Shown: positions 1 to 10,715, counted from the stretch's first letter. The stretch: 64,000 nt of DNA from Closterium sp. Naga37s-1 (GCA_947471745.1 CANJKZ010000545.1:252501-316500); one strand, 5' to 3'. The notes: generated from the letters alone by a model not told the origin. Numbers and translations: made by a program.

Positions 1-64
<64 letters not shown>

Positions 65-103
65 TAGCAGCAGCAGCCAGCAGCAGCAGCAGCAGCAGCA
101 GCC

Positions 104-156
<53 letters not shown>

Positions 157-162
157 TGCAGG
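1..162 (+). repeat. (CAG)n microsatellite, possible end of a coding exon
   Basis: An almost pure CAG array with a few interruptions (CTAG, CCAG, CCG) fills the left edge of the window. It ends in CAGATGCAGG followed by GTAAGT at 163-168, a near-perfect plant 5' splice donor. Read on the plus strand the array is open in all frames (poly-Gln, poly-Ser or poly-Ala). It could therefore be the 3' end of a coding exon whose gene starts left of the window. The repeat is directly seen; the exon reading is inference. Confidence 0.9.
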
Positions 163-454
163 GTAAGTTTCTGAAATGATTTGGCTCAGCAGCCTTGAAT
201 ATTCCGCAATTATAATTTGATTGGCTGCTGAGTGTGTAATAAACCAAAACCAGTTTTACCGTACAATCAATGAAACGTGTGGTGAGATGAGGAAAGGAGC
301 ACGATTACTGGTAAGAAGGATAGTCAAACATGACCTGTTGGGATCTCAAAATACTGTAGGTGCACTGCAGCTGCAGGCCACAATACCACTAAATCCGGCA
401 GGTTCTAAATAGCAGCAAAGGTTCTAGTGTGGTGCTTGGAACCTAACCAGCTTC
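163..454. other. 3' flank of CPN60B; no gene recognised
   Basis: This stretch is AT-richer than the neighbouring exons and lies between the CAG tract and the CPN60B stop codon. A 60-codon plus-strand open stretch (about 221-412) has no recognisable product. It should contain the CPN60B 3' UTR and polyadenylation signals on the minus strand, but no single signal stands out. Confidence 0.5.
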
Positions 455-3400
455 CTAGTAGCCATAACCTGCATAGACACATGGAAAACACACACACGAA
501 TGAGAAAAGAACCACACGATAACACATTAAACCACCCTTTCATCTACCCACCACTCCTCCAAAACCCCTCCCAAATCCCCCACAAACCCCTCCACCTGCA
601 ACCCCTCGCTCACCTGAAGCATCCATGGGGTTGGGAAGCACAGCAGCCTCCGGCTCCTTGATATCCGTCACCACGCAGTCACTCGTGAGGAAGATCTTAG
701 CCACAGACGCCGCGTGCTCCAAGCAGCACCGCACCACCTTAGCAGGGTCGATGATCCCCGCAGCCATGAGGTCCTCATACTCGCCCGTGCCCGCGTTGTA
801 ACCGAAGTTGGGGTTGGGGTTGCTGCGCACCTTCTCCACCACCACGCTACCGTTCACACCCGCGTTCTTGGCGATCAGCTTCAGGGGGTAGCTCAGGGAG
901 CGCTTCACAATGTCAGCTCCCACCTGGGGAGGGGAGAGGAGGGTATAGGGGAGGATGGATAAGGTTAGGACGAGGGAGGCATATGGATGGATGGGGAAGG
1001 GAGGGAGGTTGAAGCGGAAGGGGAGCAGGAGGGTAAGGGAAGAAGGAGGACGGACCACAGGGGGAGGGGTGGCACCGGAAATCAGGGGGTGGAGGAGTGG
1101 GGATGGGGATAGAGCCCCACACAGCCTCACTCACACACGCTCACTCATTGGCGAGCGCATCCTTCATGGCGTCCACCTGGATGTGTCAAGGCTTAGGAGG
1201 CTTTAAGTGCCACATAAGCATTCACTCAGCCTCACTCAGCAAACCAACCAACCAGAACTAACCCCGCTCGCAATGTCTGCTCGTCGTTTGGTGAGCGCGG
1301 CGGCTATGGCAGCGTCCACCTCGGTGGATAGGCACAGCAGCAGCCTCACTTTCGCAATGCAGCAGGAGCTCGCAAAATCACATCACCAATACCCCCAATT
1401 CTACCACTCACTCACTCAACCCCACTTTCGCAACGCACCTTCTGCTCCTCGCCATCAAGCGTGTCCTTGATAGCATCCACCTTGGTGGCCAGGCGCAGCA
1501 GTCTCAACGCAGCACTCATGCACAGAAAGGCCTCACTCACCCTCTCTCGCAACACCAACAATTGAAAAGCAAGAATCGCACCTTCTGCTCCTCGCCGTCA
1601 AGCGTGGCCTTGATGGCGTCCACCTTGGTGGCCAGGCGCAGCAGCGTGCAGCCGCCGCCCACGACGATGCCCTCCTCCACCGCCGCCTTGGTCGCGTTCA
1701 GCGCGTCCTCCACGCGCAGCTTCTTCTCCTTGAGCTCCGTCTCGGTTTGCGCGCCCACCTGGTGTGGGCACAAGCATGCAGACACAAGGCATGGGAGGGA
1801 CAGACGGACGGGTTAGAAGGTGCTCCAAGCAATGAGTTGGGCGTCCTCCACGCGCAGCTTCTTCTCCTTCAGCTCCGTCTCCGTCTGCGCGCCCACCTGG
1901 GTAAGTGCGCGCGGGGGAACACGGGATGTGGGGGAAACGGCCGGGTTAGGAGGTGCCTCCGAGCTCGGTTCGTTCAGCGCGACCTCCGCGCGCTCTTCTC
2001 CTGAGCACCGTCTCCGCCTGCGCGCCCACCTGATGCAAGTAAGCATAGAGACACAGGGTTGCGCGGACGCATGCGCGCATGAGCACACAGCACGTAGAGG
2101 AGAGCCTTGGCGGCTGCTTGGTGTTTCGTTCGTTACACGTGAGAGGTGAGAAAGCGTGAATCGAATCCATCCAGCGTTACCCCGCGTGCCAAAGGTAACA
2201 GCCAGGAGCGCGCGCTCACCTGGATGATGGCGACGCCGCCGGACAGCTTGGCGATGCGCTCGTTGAGCTTCTCCTTCTCGTACTCCTGCTCCGCGTTCTC
2301 GATCTGGTTGCGGATCTGCGACACGCGCACCGCCACCGCGTCCTGCGTCGACCCGTCGCCCACGATCGTCGTCGCGTCCTTGGTCAGCGTCACCTTGGCG
2401 GCTGTTCCGAGAACCTCGCGGCCCACCTTGTCGAGAGCCAGGCCCACCTCCTCGCGCACCACCGTGCCTGCAAGGGAGGGAGGATGGGTTGCGGCCGAAT
2501 GAGCCGACGGTGTGGGAAGGAAAATCAGAAAAGTGATGAGAAACCCCGATCCCTTCTTCTGGAAACTTCTCCTCCTACTTCTCCTTCCCGCATCCCTGTG
2601 CCTAGAGCACCATTCCACCGTTGCCCCATCTACCCACCCTCTGACCGCTCCGAACCCAAAACCCTGTCGGACCGTGCCGACTCGCCCCGGCTCACATCAC
2701 CCTCGCGGACACGCGACCAGCATTGAGCCTCGCCGGGAAGCACGGCGAGACCCAAGGAAGCAAACGAACTCCCGCCGCACCGCACCTCCCGTTAGGATGG
2801 AAACATCCTCAAACGAGCTTGCTTACGCATTCGTCTCGGAAGCCAGCAAGAGATAAGAAACCCGCATCGTACCTCCGGTGAGGATGGCGATGTCATCGAG
2901 GTATTGGCTCTTGCGCTCGCCGAATCCGGGCGCCTTGAGCGCCGCGACCTTGAGCGAGCCGCGCAGCTTGTTGACGACGAGCGTCGCGAGCGCCTCCTGC
3001 TCGATGTCCTCCGCCACGATCAGCAGCGGGTACGAGCCGCGGATCGCGTCCTCGAGAATGCCGATGATGTCGCGCGCCGTCGAGATTTTCTTGTCGACCA
3101 GCAGCAGCTGCGGCGGCACGGGAAGAGGGGGAAGAACGGGAAGAAAGGACGGTGGGAGGGCCGGGAGAAGGGGAAGAGGAGAGGTGAGCAGGGGGGAATA
3201 GAAATTTATGGAGTGGCAAAACTAGTGGGTCGGGTGCAGCACCGAGTGAACGTACGTTAACTACGTGGACGTTGAGGGGTTTATGGAAACGCGCCGTAGC
3301 GTGACGTATTTACGTATTAGTGCACTCCGTTGCTCGTCAAAGCCTCGAGCTAGACACCAGCCCCCTCGCGAACAATCTAAATACCCAACACTTCGTTGGA

Positions 3401-5073
3401 GGTGAAACAGAGACAACAGCTACATGAATAGCGACTCGGCTACGTGGATGGAAAAACCCTGTGAGTGGTAGGGAAGAGGAGGGAAGGGATACGAGGCAGA
3501 GGAGGAAGTCGATGTGTAACGTGAAAACGGGAAAGGTGGGCCGAGGGGCCGGGGAGGGAGGGCGGGGCCGGGAGGAGGGAGCGGGGGCGCGGGGAAAAGG
3601 AGAGGGAGAAAAACGGAAAGTACCTTGCAGTTGTCGTATTCCACGGCCATCTTCTCAGTATCGGTGACGAAGTAGGGCGAGAGGTACCCGCGGTCGAACT
3701 GCATGCCCTCCACCACGTACAGGTTGTTCTCCGCGCTCTTGCCCTCCTCTAGCGTCACCACGCCGCGCCGCCCCACCTTGCTCATGGCTTCTGCGATCAT
3801 CTCGCCCACCTCCTCGTTGTTCCCCGCGCTCACCGCCGCCACTTGCGCCAGCTCCGCGTCCTCAACCTGCGGGGAGGCGGCACGCATAGGAGCGACGGAT
3901 CAGATTGGTTGATCGCAGAGAAAGATGTGGCGATTGGCGATTTTGAAGGAGAACGGCGGGGAGGAAGATGTGGCGATGGAAAGAAAAACGGGATGCTTTC
4001 ACATAGAGATCCGTCTGCATCGCTCTCTTCCATAATGCGTACCTCCTTAGCCATGAGCTTGAGCTCCTTCACGAGAGCGACGACCGTCTTGTCAATCCCG
4101 CGGGTGATCTGAATGGGGTTGGCGCCGGCGGCGACGACCTTCATGCCCTCGGCGATCATGCCCTGTGCGAGAACCACGGACGTCGTCGTGCCGTCGCCGG
4201 CAAGATCGTTCGTCTTGGCGGCGGCCTGGCGCACGAGCTTCGCGCCGATGTTCTCAACAGGGTCCTCGAGCTCCACCTGATTAAGTGATTGGGACGTGGG
4301 GAGATTGGTCAATGAGAGGGGACAGTTTTATGCCGAATGACGGGTAGAAGTGCATGTTCTTGCCATTGCCCGGAAAACCGAAGAAAGATTGCGAAATTTC
4401 AGGTGTATGGCACGGCGAGAGCGGTTCACGGGGTATAGAGGTGTGAAGGGACGAATCGAGTACAGGGAACCCGTAATGGTAAGCATAAAGATATGCTCGG
4501 TGAACTAGATCGGCCACAGAAAGTGGGATTGAGCAAAGAGGCTCACCTCCTTGGCGACGGTGACACCGTCGTTGACGATCTTAGGCGCGCCGTACTTGCT
4601 CTCCAGCACCACGTTGCGACCCTTGGGACCCAGCGTGACTCCCACCAAGTCTGCGAGCTTGTTCACACCAGCCTGTTTTCGCGAGAGAACAGGGGCACGA
4701 CAGCGAGACACCGAGGACAGCAGAACTCAGTTTTGAGAAGATAGAAATTTCAGGGAAAATGAACCGCGATGGAGGAAAGTAACAACCAAGGACGCTGAGT
4801 GGCCAATGGTGGTGTAAGGAACGTCTTAAAGTGCAGACAAGTACAGACAGAGTGGTCAGGACGGACCTGAAGTCTCTTGGTGGTGGCGCCGTCGCTGTTG
4901 AAGTGCAGCTCCTTCGCCATGGCGCGCGCACCGGCGGACTTGCCGCGCCTGCCGACGCGAGCAATTCGTGCTGGCCGCACTTGAGCGACGTCTCCGCGCG
5001 TGCCATATGAGGACGAGGCTGGGGACACCCCGGAGCTGACCTTCAGACCCTCTGAGATAGCCAGCGAAGCCAT
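455..5073 (-). CDS. CPN60B: plastid chaperonin 60 subunit beta (RuBisCO large-subunit-binding protein beta), nine exons
   Basis: Group I chaperonin of the chloroplast stroma that folds imported and plastid-made proteins with Cpn60-alpha and Cpn10/Cpn20. Exons on the minus strand: 5073-4867, 4672-4547, 4276-4043, 3866-3624, 3107-2873, 2467-2220, 1758-1582, 923-614 and 468-455. All introns are GT-AG (145-658 nt) and the frame is continuous for 1794 nt (597 aa plus stop). Residues 1 to about 51 are Ser/Arg-rich, a likely transit peptide, before AKELHFN. Visible group I signatures are TLGPKGRN (about 82-89), the ATPase motif GDGTTT (138-143), and [15 protein letters not shown] with VVGGG in exon 7. 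The C-terminus ends GYGY, completed by a 14-nt last exon. Length and order match land-plant Cpn60-beta. The 5' part of exon 7 and its 3' end are partly duplicated in the flanking introns. Gene identity is very secure; the micro-exon is inferred from splice consensus and the family C-terminus. Confidence 0.96.
1436..1502 (-). repeat. extra copy of the end of CPN60B exon 7 in intron 7
   Basis: Matches the exon 7 end (1579-1645) with about four mismatches. It keeps the donor junction GAGCAGAAG-GTGCGT. A weaker relative lies at about 1312-1345. The intervening bases (ctcactca...cgcaac) also repeat, so exon-end-plus-intron units have been tandemly copied downstream. Confidence 0.85.
1841..1900 (-). 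repeat. near-identical extra copy of the start of CPN60B exon 7
   Basis: Sixty bases match exon 7 positions 1699-1758 with only a few mismatches. They encode [19 protein letters not shown] before diverging. The acceptor CAG is preserved. The intron bases on the far side (CGGGTTAGAAGGTGCTCC and CGGGTTAGGAGGTGCCTCC) are also repeated, so the duplicated unit is about 130-140 bp of exon start plus intron. Confidence 0.9.
1968..2032 (-). repeat. decayed extra copy of the start of CPN60B exon 7
   Basis: This block in intron 6 resembles the first ~60 nt of exon 7 (1699-1758), with a small deletion and several substitutions. It keeps a CAG acceptor directly before GTGGGCGCGCAGGC. Its reading frame is broken after a few codons. 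Part of a local tandem array with 1841-1900. Confidence 0.8.
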
Positions 5074-5996
5074 GACGTTTGATTAAAGAGAAGGCTTGCA
5101 AGTTCGCGAGCTATTCGGGGAGGATCAGGCGTTTAAGTCAAGCCTGAAAGGGATGCAAGGAAGCCAAGCACACGTCACGACGAGGAAGTGAATACGTGAA
5201 GTGCGTTGGAGAAATGCGAGTAGGAGCAGTTGATGTGACTGATGGGGTTGGCTGCTAGCAAAACGCGAGAGAAGTGGAAGGGTTTTCTAAGAGAAGGGCT
5301 GATTCGCACTGATGCGCTGACGTGTCACCTTGTGGGGGGGAATTCGGTGACGGTAGGTGCTTGCGTGTGAGAAGTTGCCTTCATCCATAGAGAGATTGTT
5401 GCCACGAAGGCATCCTTCAAATGCCAAGATTTACGACACGTGGAGGTTCGGCGGGAAAAAGAAGTGTCTGGGACCAGCGGCAGAGTGACATGGACATTCT
5501 AGAAAAGATCCAGGGAGCGAGCTTTCCACATCGACAACGAAGGTTCTGGTGGGCTCTTGAGAACCCCGGACCCTCATTTTACGGCTGAGATGTCGCCCCT
5601 CAGAGTTGAGACGAGACACAAGCCGAGTTCACGAAGCGTCCTCAAGGCAAAAGCGAAGCGACGGGGTAACAAGTGCAATATTCTGAGTATCGGTATAAGC
5701 ATATCATGTCCATGTTTACATCCATCCTTACCAGGACCATTCTAATGAGTAGTTACCAACATGTTTCATTGAATTTATATGATGCAAGCTAAATAGGAAT
5801 GAAAGTAAGCTCTCCGGCCATGACCAAACGCGACCGAAAAGAATCAGTTAGAGAAGATGTTTAGGCTTATACTTCCAGCCGGCAACAACAACGGTAGTAC
5901 ACATAACAATACCATAAGACAGACCAAAACCAGCCCGAGGGGAAGGGGTTCAAGTGATTGCTTGCTCTGGTACCGTAACCTGTCTATTCAAGAATT
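5074..5996. other. CPN60B promoter / 3' flank of the CX9C gene; no further gene seen
   Basis: Intergenic spacer between the CPN60B start codon and the stop of the next gene, both on the minus strand. It must hold the CPN60B promoter and 5' UTR. No ORF here has a recognisable product, and no clear TATA or other element could be singled out. Confidence 0.5.
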
Positions 5997-6479
5997 TCAC
6001 TTCAGATTGGAAGTTCTCCTGGCCTCCTGCTGAGTGACAATCAACTCCTGCTGCTGAGACAGACAGAGAGCAAGAGCCTCCTTTGCATCTGCACATGCCT
6101 TTCTGGATCCCACTCTTGCACCACCATCATCCCCACCACCACCACCACCACCTAATCCTCCTCTACCACCTATGCCTCTCCCTTCCCCTAAGCCACACAC
6201 CGCAGCGACTCTTTCCAAGGGTCCAGGGCACGCAGCTCGCAGCAGGCACAGGGCTGCAGATCGGTTCAGCGCGGCGCATGCAGACCGCGCCAGAACGGGA
6301 CCTGCGCTGCGTATCAGCCGTTGCTCGCACTCCCGTGAGCGCTGCAGCAGCGGCTCGCACTGCGCCTCACGATGTCTCCCCGCCGCGGTTTTCTCCCCGT
6401 TTTCGTGGCTGGAAACAGTGCTGCTCGGTAACACGCTGCTGGTGCCTTTTCTCATAGAGATGCTTGCCGAATCGTCCAT
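5997..6479 (-). CDS. small cysteine-rich protein with CX9C motifs (CHCH-like), putative
   Basis: An uninterrupted 160-codon ORF starting at an ATG. Cysteines fall at 41, 51, 68, 78, 84, 95, 129 and 139. They give C-x9-C three times (41/51, 68/78, 129/139) and C-x10-C once (84/95), the pattern of coiled-coil-helix-coiled-coil-helix proteins. In that class, paired CX9C helices are oxidised in the mitochondrial intermembrane space by Mia40/Erv1. The motif regions are Ala/Leu/Arg-rich and plausibly helical. A Gly-rich insert (about 98-121) separates the last pair. The N-terminal 38 residues are Ser-rich without a clear targeting helix. It lies downstream of the F-box gene on the same strand, with its own 630-bp upstream spacer. 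I do not recognise a named family; the CHCH reading rests on cysteine spacing. A chance ORF is less likely given the ordered cysteines. Confidence 0.55.
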   Translation of the reverse strand: MDDSASISMRKGTSSVLPSSTVSSHENGEKTAAGRHREAQCEPLLQRSRECEQRLIRSAGPVLARSACAALNRSAALCLLRAACPGPLERVAAVCGLGEGRGIGGRGGLGGGGGGGDDGGARVGSRKACADAKEALALCLSQQQELIVTQQEARRTSNLK

Positions 6480-7110
6480 CTCGTAGCTATTTAGCGGATT
6501 CGTTCCGAGAAGTCAACACGCTCACACATTCCAAGCTGCATGATCCCAAAAACAGGCCAGCCATGGGCTGTGAACGGGCCTGAACGGTCCGCACAGATAT
6601 GTCGCCGCGGCTGACTCCGTAACAGCCTAACTCATTGTTTTCCCAACCATCAACACCCACTGCGTCCCTAACGTCGAGAACCCCCGAATCTCACGCTAAC
6701 GGTTTTCTGGGCTTCGTGCTCCTTTGCTAGCTTCCAATGGGTAACTAGCCAAAATTCATGATGAGTCAGCTGCTAGAATGCGACGAATTCGCGATATTGG
6801 CGAAAGCAAAAGCAGCTGGTAAAATGGCAACATCACGAAACACGACTTTGCAAAAGAGTGCGGATCCTCGGTAACAGCCGCCCGGATATCACACCGTCAC
6901 TGAGTGACTTGCTCCAACAGCATTTGAGCTCAACAATCTTTTGCACACTCTAACATTGGCACACTGCACATACAGTTCATGGAAAGTGAAGGTTGCACTG
7001 TACAAACAAAAGGAACAATTACGGTATGGTACAGAAAACCAATCATGGCAAGGCCACAGCTCCTCTCTGTCACACCAATGAACAAGGATATGCTATGCAG
7101 CGCAGCTGAA
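6480..7110. other. spacer: promoter of the CX9C gene and 3' UTR of the F-box gene
   Basis: No ORF with recognisable content. Both neighbours are on the minus strand, so this interval carries the 3' end of the F-box transcript and the 5' region of the small cysteine-rich gene. Confidence 0.5.
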
Positions 7111-7814
7111 TCAAAAAACAAAGTCGGGCACTTGCAGGGGGAACGGCGCAACTGCTGCATCAAAATCCGCTCCGGTCGGCCTCATGAGCCCCCCGGGGAC
7201 AAACGTAAAATCCCCTTCTATAGTCCCCCACTGCCCAGTCATTTGGGAACAGCTCTGATACACAAACTCACTGCCTCCGCGCCTCAAGATGGGATACTCG
7301 CCCACCACTGCATCCCCCCTCACCTCCGCCACCACCTCCCCCTCCTCCTTGATCACCCAATGGCGCGAGCGCAGCTGGCACGCTGACATGTCACCGGCAG
7401 AGCCCTCTGATTGGCCGGTGCTGTGGTCAATGCTCATAGCGTGAGCAGCCCATGCTGATGAGTGTGAGGCAGCAGTAGAGGCGGCTTGGGCACAAGTCTG
7501 GGAACCGGAACCGTGCGTGGAAGAGGAGGGGAGCATGGTGACATGGGGGATAGAACTCGGAAGCACCTCCTGCGGCTGGTCTAAAGGAAGCAGCTTCATG
7601 CGGACAGAATACGCGAAGCACCTCTGCCCTTCCCCCTCCTCTTCCTCTTCCTCGTCTTCCTCTCCTGCCTGCCCCCCTGCTCCAACAACCCTCCTGCCTC
7701 TATGACCCCTCCTCCTCCTTGTTCCTCCTCTGCCGTCCCTCTGGTCACCTGCAGCCTCTGTCTCCTCATCCCCCCCACCAGAAGAAGCGTCACCAGCAGC
7801 AACACCACCATCAT

Positions 7815-7897
<83 letters not shown>

Positions 7898-9774
7898 CCA
7901 GCAACAGCAGCAGAGGCGGAATCAGATGCAGCAGACGGACGTGGCAGCACCAGTGGCGCCACTTCCGGCACGAAGAGAGCAGAGGCGCGCACACACACCC
8001 CTCTGGTGACAGCCATGGAGCACAGAGGTGCCTGCTCGGGGAACAGGCAGATGCCTCTAGCGGGGATGTCATCTACCACTGTGCGTACCCTGTACCACCC
8101 GTTAGCCAGCCTCCACGCGTATTCCTCCAGCCACCTCAGCATGCCATCAGCATCACTGCTGCCATCCCCGCCGCCTCTCCTGCCGCCGCCGCCACTGCTG
8201 CATGGAGCTGTTGATGGTGCCGCAGGTGATGCGTCAGTAGACGGCGCTCCATTACCTCCTTCGCCTGCCTGCAATGCAGGAGACGGCGCTTGCTGGAAAG
8301 CGTCCGCTACTGCGAGGGGAACCTCTGAAGCCAGAGGATTCGGGCAGGTGCGCGGGCGGGAGGGCGGCACGCAGGGGAGGAACGTGCAGGCGTGCAGCAC
8401 ATCACTGCCCCCCACGGACACCATGCCCGTGGCGCAATCCAGAAAGAACAGCTTCGAGTAATTGAACGACGCGCCGATAAGAATCTGCGTTTCCGGCCAC
8501 TCGTTCCCTCCAAACCCCGCTCCTCCCCCTCCCCCTCCGGCTCCTCCGGCTCTCCCCGCTGCTCCGCGCCCGCCCCGGGCGTGTGCGAGCAGCGCCGTGG
8601 TGCGGCGTGTGGCGGCCACGCGCGTGCGGATCTGCAGTGTGCCGGCCACAATGCGGCGCAGTGGCAGCAGGCGTGTGCTCACCCAGTGGTCGTAGAAGCT
8701 GTAGCTGCCCAACAGCCCATGGAATATCGACCCCACTGCCGCCTCCTCATCCTCCTCCTCCTCGTCTTCTTCCTCTTCCGCTTCCGCCCCCCCCTCCCCC
8801 TCCCCCTCCCCCTCCCCCTCCCCCTCCCCCTCCCCCTCCCCCTCCCCCTCCCCCTCCTCGTCGTCGTCCTCCTCCCTGCCGCCTCGTTCCCTGTCCGCCT
8901 CTCCTTCCTCCCCCGCTCGCGCCTCCCCCTCCTCTTCATTTTCTCTCATTGTTCTATCCGTCCCCCCCTCTTCTCCCCCTCCCCCGCTACCCTGTTCCGC
9001 GCGTCCCCTCCGCTCTGCATCCCCGCCGCGCGTGCGCCTCCCCCTCCCCCTCCGCCGCCGCTGCTCCCCGCGCACCTCCACCACCATCTTATCGTAACGC
9101 GGCATCTGCCCGTCGCATACGCGATACAAGGCGCGCACGGCGGGGGGAAAAGTCACCCCCAGCGCCGCTTCCGCCGCGTCGAGCTGCTGCTCCGTTGCGC
9201 CCGCTAGCAGCGTCTCGTCGAGTTCCGGAATATGCGCGCGCAGCCACGTGCGCAGCACGTGCCAGACGCGGCGTGCGCGGGGGTAGAGAGATCCGTAGCG
9301 GCGGTAGGAAAAGTAGTGCGATCCGTAAAGCGCCCTCGCCGATTTTGCGGAATCCGATTCGGAAACGACAGATGCTTCGGCGTTTGCCACACCGCAATTC
9401 GGTTCTGCGGGTCTTGCATGTGGAGCGGAAACCCCGGGCGATCCACTACTGGAGGGAGCTCGAGCGGCAGAGGAGCAGCGCACAATTGCGCTGTCTCCGC
9501 GTGCGCTTGCTGCGCGTCGCGGATTCTCGCGCGGAGGCTGACTTGGCGAAGGCGCCTGCTGTAATCCAGCGGCCCTGATTTCGTCATCTGTCACCAGCCA
9601 ATCGCGTTTCGCCATCTGGATCCACAGGTCGCATTCGTTAAGAGTGGCGTACCACGTCGGGTGCACACATTCGGCCGCCGCAGCGTCGCGGCCCGGCAGG
9701 CGCGAGAGGACAAGATACAGGAGGCCCTGCGGCAATTTCGCCACGTGGCACTCGCCAGTGCCATCATCTGCCAT
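7111..9774 (-). CDS. SKIP16: F-box protein with SMI1/KNR4 and ApaG domains (SKIP16-like), single exon
   Basis: Putative substrate-receptor subunit of an SCF (SKP1-cullin-F-box) ubiquitin ligase. I chose the ATG at 9774 (MADDGTGECHVAKLPQ): it directly precedes the F-box, whereas the in-frame extension upstream is not domain-like. Length 887 aa. Residues about 14-60 are an F-box (LPQGLLYLVLSRLPGRD...WIQMAKRDW). From about 180 to 460 there is an SMI1/KNR4-type region (QQLDAAEAALGVTFPPAVRALYR; later FFLDCATGMVSVGG), interrupted by an acidic Glu/Gly repeat. The C-terminal third is an ApaG/DUF525 fold (VTRGVCVRASALFVPE; SRHWVIKEEGEVVAEVRGD; VVGEYPILRRGG; GTIEGDFTFVPG). This order is that of plant SKIP16. 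The ApaG fold is split by a poly-Ala/Asp block from the CAG repeat and by a Ser/His-rich insert. No intron is needed. The first retroelement begins about 258 bp upstream of its start. Confidence 0.85.
7808..7897. repeat. (ATC)n-(CAG)n compound microsatellite in coding sequence
   Basis: A short ATC/CAT run followed by about 24 CAG units. On the coding minus strand it reads as a poly-Ala run of roughly 25 residues followed by five Asp, inside the ApaG domain of the F-box protein. Length polymorphism here would change protein length in whole codons. Confidence 0.95.
8786..8856. repeat. (CCCCCT)n hexanucleotide repeat in coding sequence
   Basis: About twelve CCCTCC-type hexamers. On the minus strand they code for a (Gly-Glu)n acidic stretch between flanking Glu/Asp-rich segments of the F-box protein. 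The coding strand is a purine tract (GGGGGA)n. Confidence 0.95.
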
Positions 9775-10031
9775 GATTAGCGGATGTAAGCGAACCGAAT
9801 CATCGACTTCGTAATAATGTGGCGCCAAAAGTAGGATAATTGGGTTGGAAGCTAGGCGGCAGTAGCGCCCTGATTGCGTGGGAATCACGAATGTGTCTCT
9901 CCGCAAATTGCTCAAGCAAGAATAGGATGGAGTGGAGGTGCAGAGCAGGGAGAGGAATGCCATTGGTTTCAAGCCATTGTGGGAGGGGGAGGGGCATACT
10001 GTAGCGAGAACAGTCTCCTTATTTTTGTTTC
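9775..10031. other. upstream region of the F-box gene up to the first LTR
   Basis: Remaining host promoter/5' UTR of the F-box gene. An in-frame extension of the ORF runs to 9972 but lacks domain-like sequence. The last five bases (GTTTC, 10027-10031) are the candidate left target-site duplication of element A; its partner is not in the window. Confidence 0.5.
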
Positions 10032-10311
10032 TATAAGGAATTAGAATTCCATTCTGTAGTCAGTTATCAGCGAGGACATCCCGAGGGTCACGCGACGAGC
10101 CTGTTCGGCCTATTTCGTCGGCCGAACCACTCCCGAGTCGGCCTCCGCCCCAATCGCAACATCACTGAGCCATCCATTCCCGACCTCCCCGCCTAGCTAG
10201 GACTTCCCCTATTTAGTCTCAACACTTTCCTTGTATCGTCATTCAGTAATTCTGTACTCAATCATTCTCGTTATTCGTTTTACTGCGCACTCTGCAAGTT
10301 CATTCATAACA
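10032..10311 (+). repeat. 5' LTR of element A
   Basis: 280 bp ending in ATAACA directly before CC and a tRNA-iMet primer site. Its first 120 bp recur at 42002-42127 (shared core includes TAGAATTCC...CTGTAGTCAGTTAT...GCCTCCGCCCCAATCGC). The expected TG start is mutated to TA. Confidence 0.8.
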
Positions 10312-10313
10312 CC

Positions 10314-10325
10314 TGGTATCAGAGC
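10314..10325 (+). other. primer-binding site of element A
   Basis: TGGTATCAGAGC, the classical plant retrotransposon site complementary to the 3' end of initiator tRNA-Met, two bases after the LTR. Confidence 0.9.
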
Positions 10326-10715
10326 TACTTTCCTAGCCTACCCCTCTTTTTAGAGAGTAATACCCCTCGGGGGGGGGACGAGGAAGGATGTCTTGGGGTC
10401 CAGGAGTTGCGTGCTAGCAGGCCAGGAGAACTTGTTAGTTGCTCCTCGCGGCGATGTTTTTACGGGCACTCCTTCGGCACCGCCAGATCCTTGCCTCGAA
10501 CGGTGGCGATCGACCGTGGCCTCCCTCCCCCCGGGCAACGGGCAGCAGTAGCTGTCGCGACGTTAAACGTAAGTAAATTTCCGATGCGACTTACTGACGA
10601 TTTCGGAAGTTTTGTGTGGCAGCTGGCGTCAACGGACCTGCGTCGGCACCTGCACGAAATTTTCGGAAGTCGTCACGTTGAGTGGCAGTTGACGCCGTCT
10701 GACCTGGGTCAACAG
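10326..10715 (+). other. element A internal sequence, left piece
   Basis: Non-coding as far as can be seen. It contains degenerate repeats of the kind GACGATTTCGGAAGT and GAAATTTTCGGAAGT. Its last five bases (AACAG, 10711-10715) are the left target-site duplication of copia element 1. Confidence 0.6.

Noticed and set aside
7702..8214. Plus-strand ORF with poly-Ser or poly-Gln runs
   Set aside because: Arises from the CAG microsatellite on the non-coding strand of the F-box gene.
8583..9578. 331-codon plus-strand ORF rich in Pro/Arg
   Set aside because: Antisense shadow of the F-box gene; composition reflects the CCCCCT repeat.
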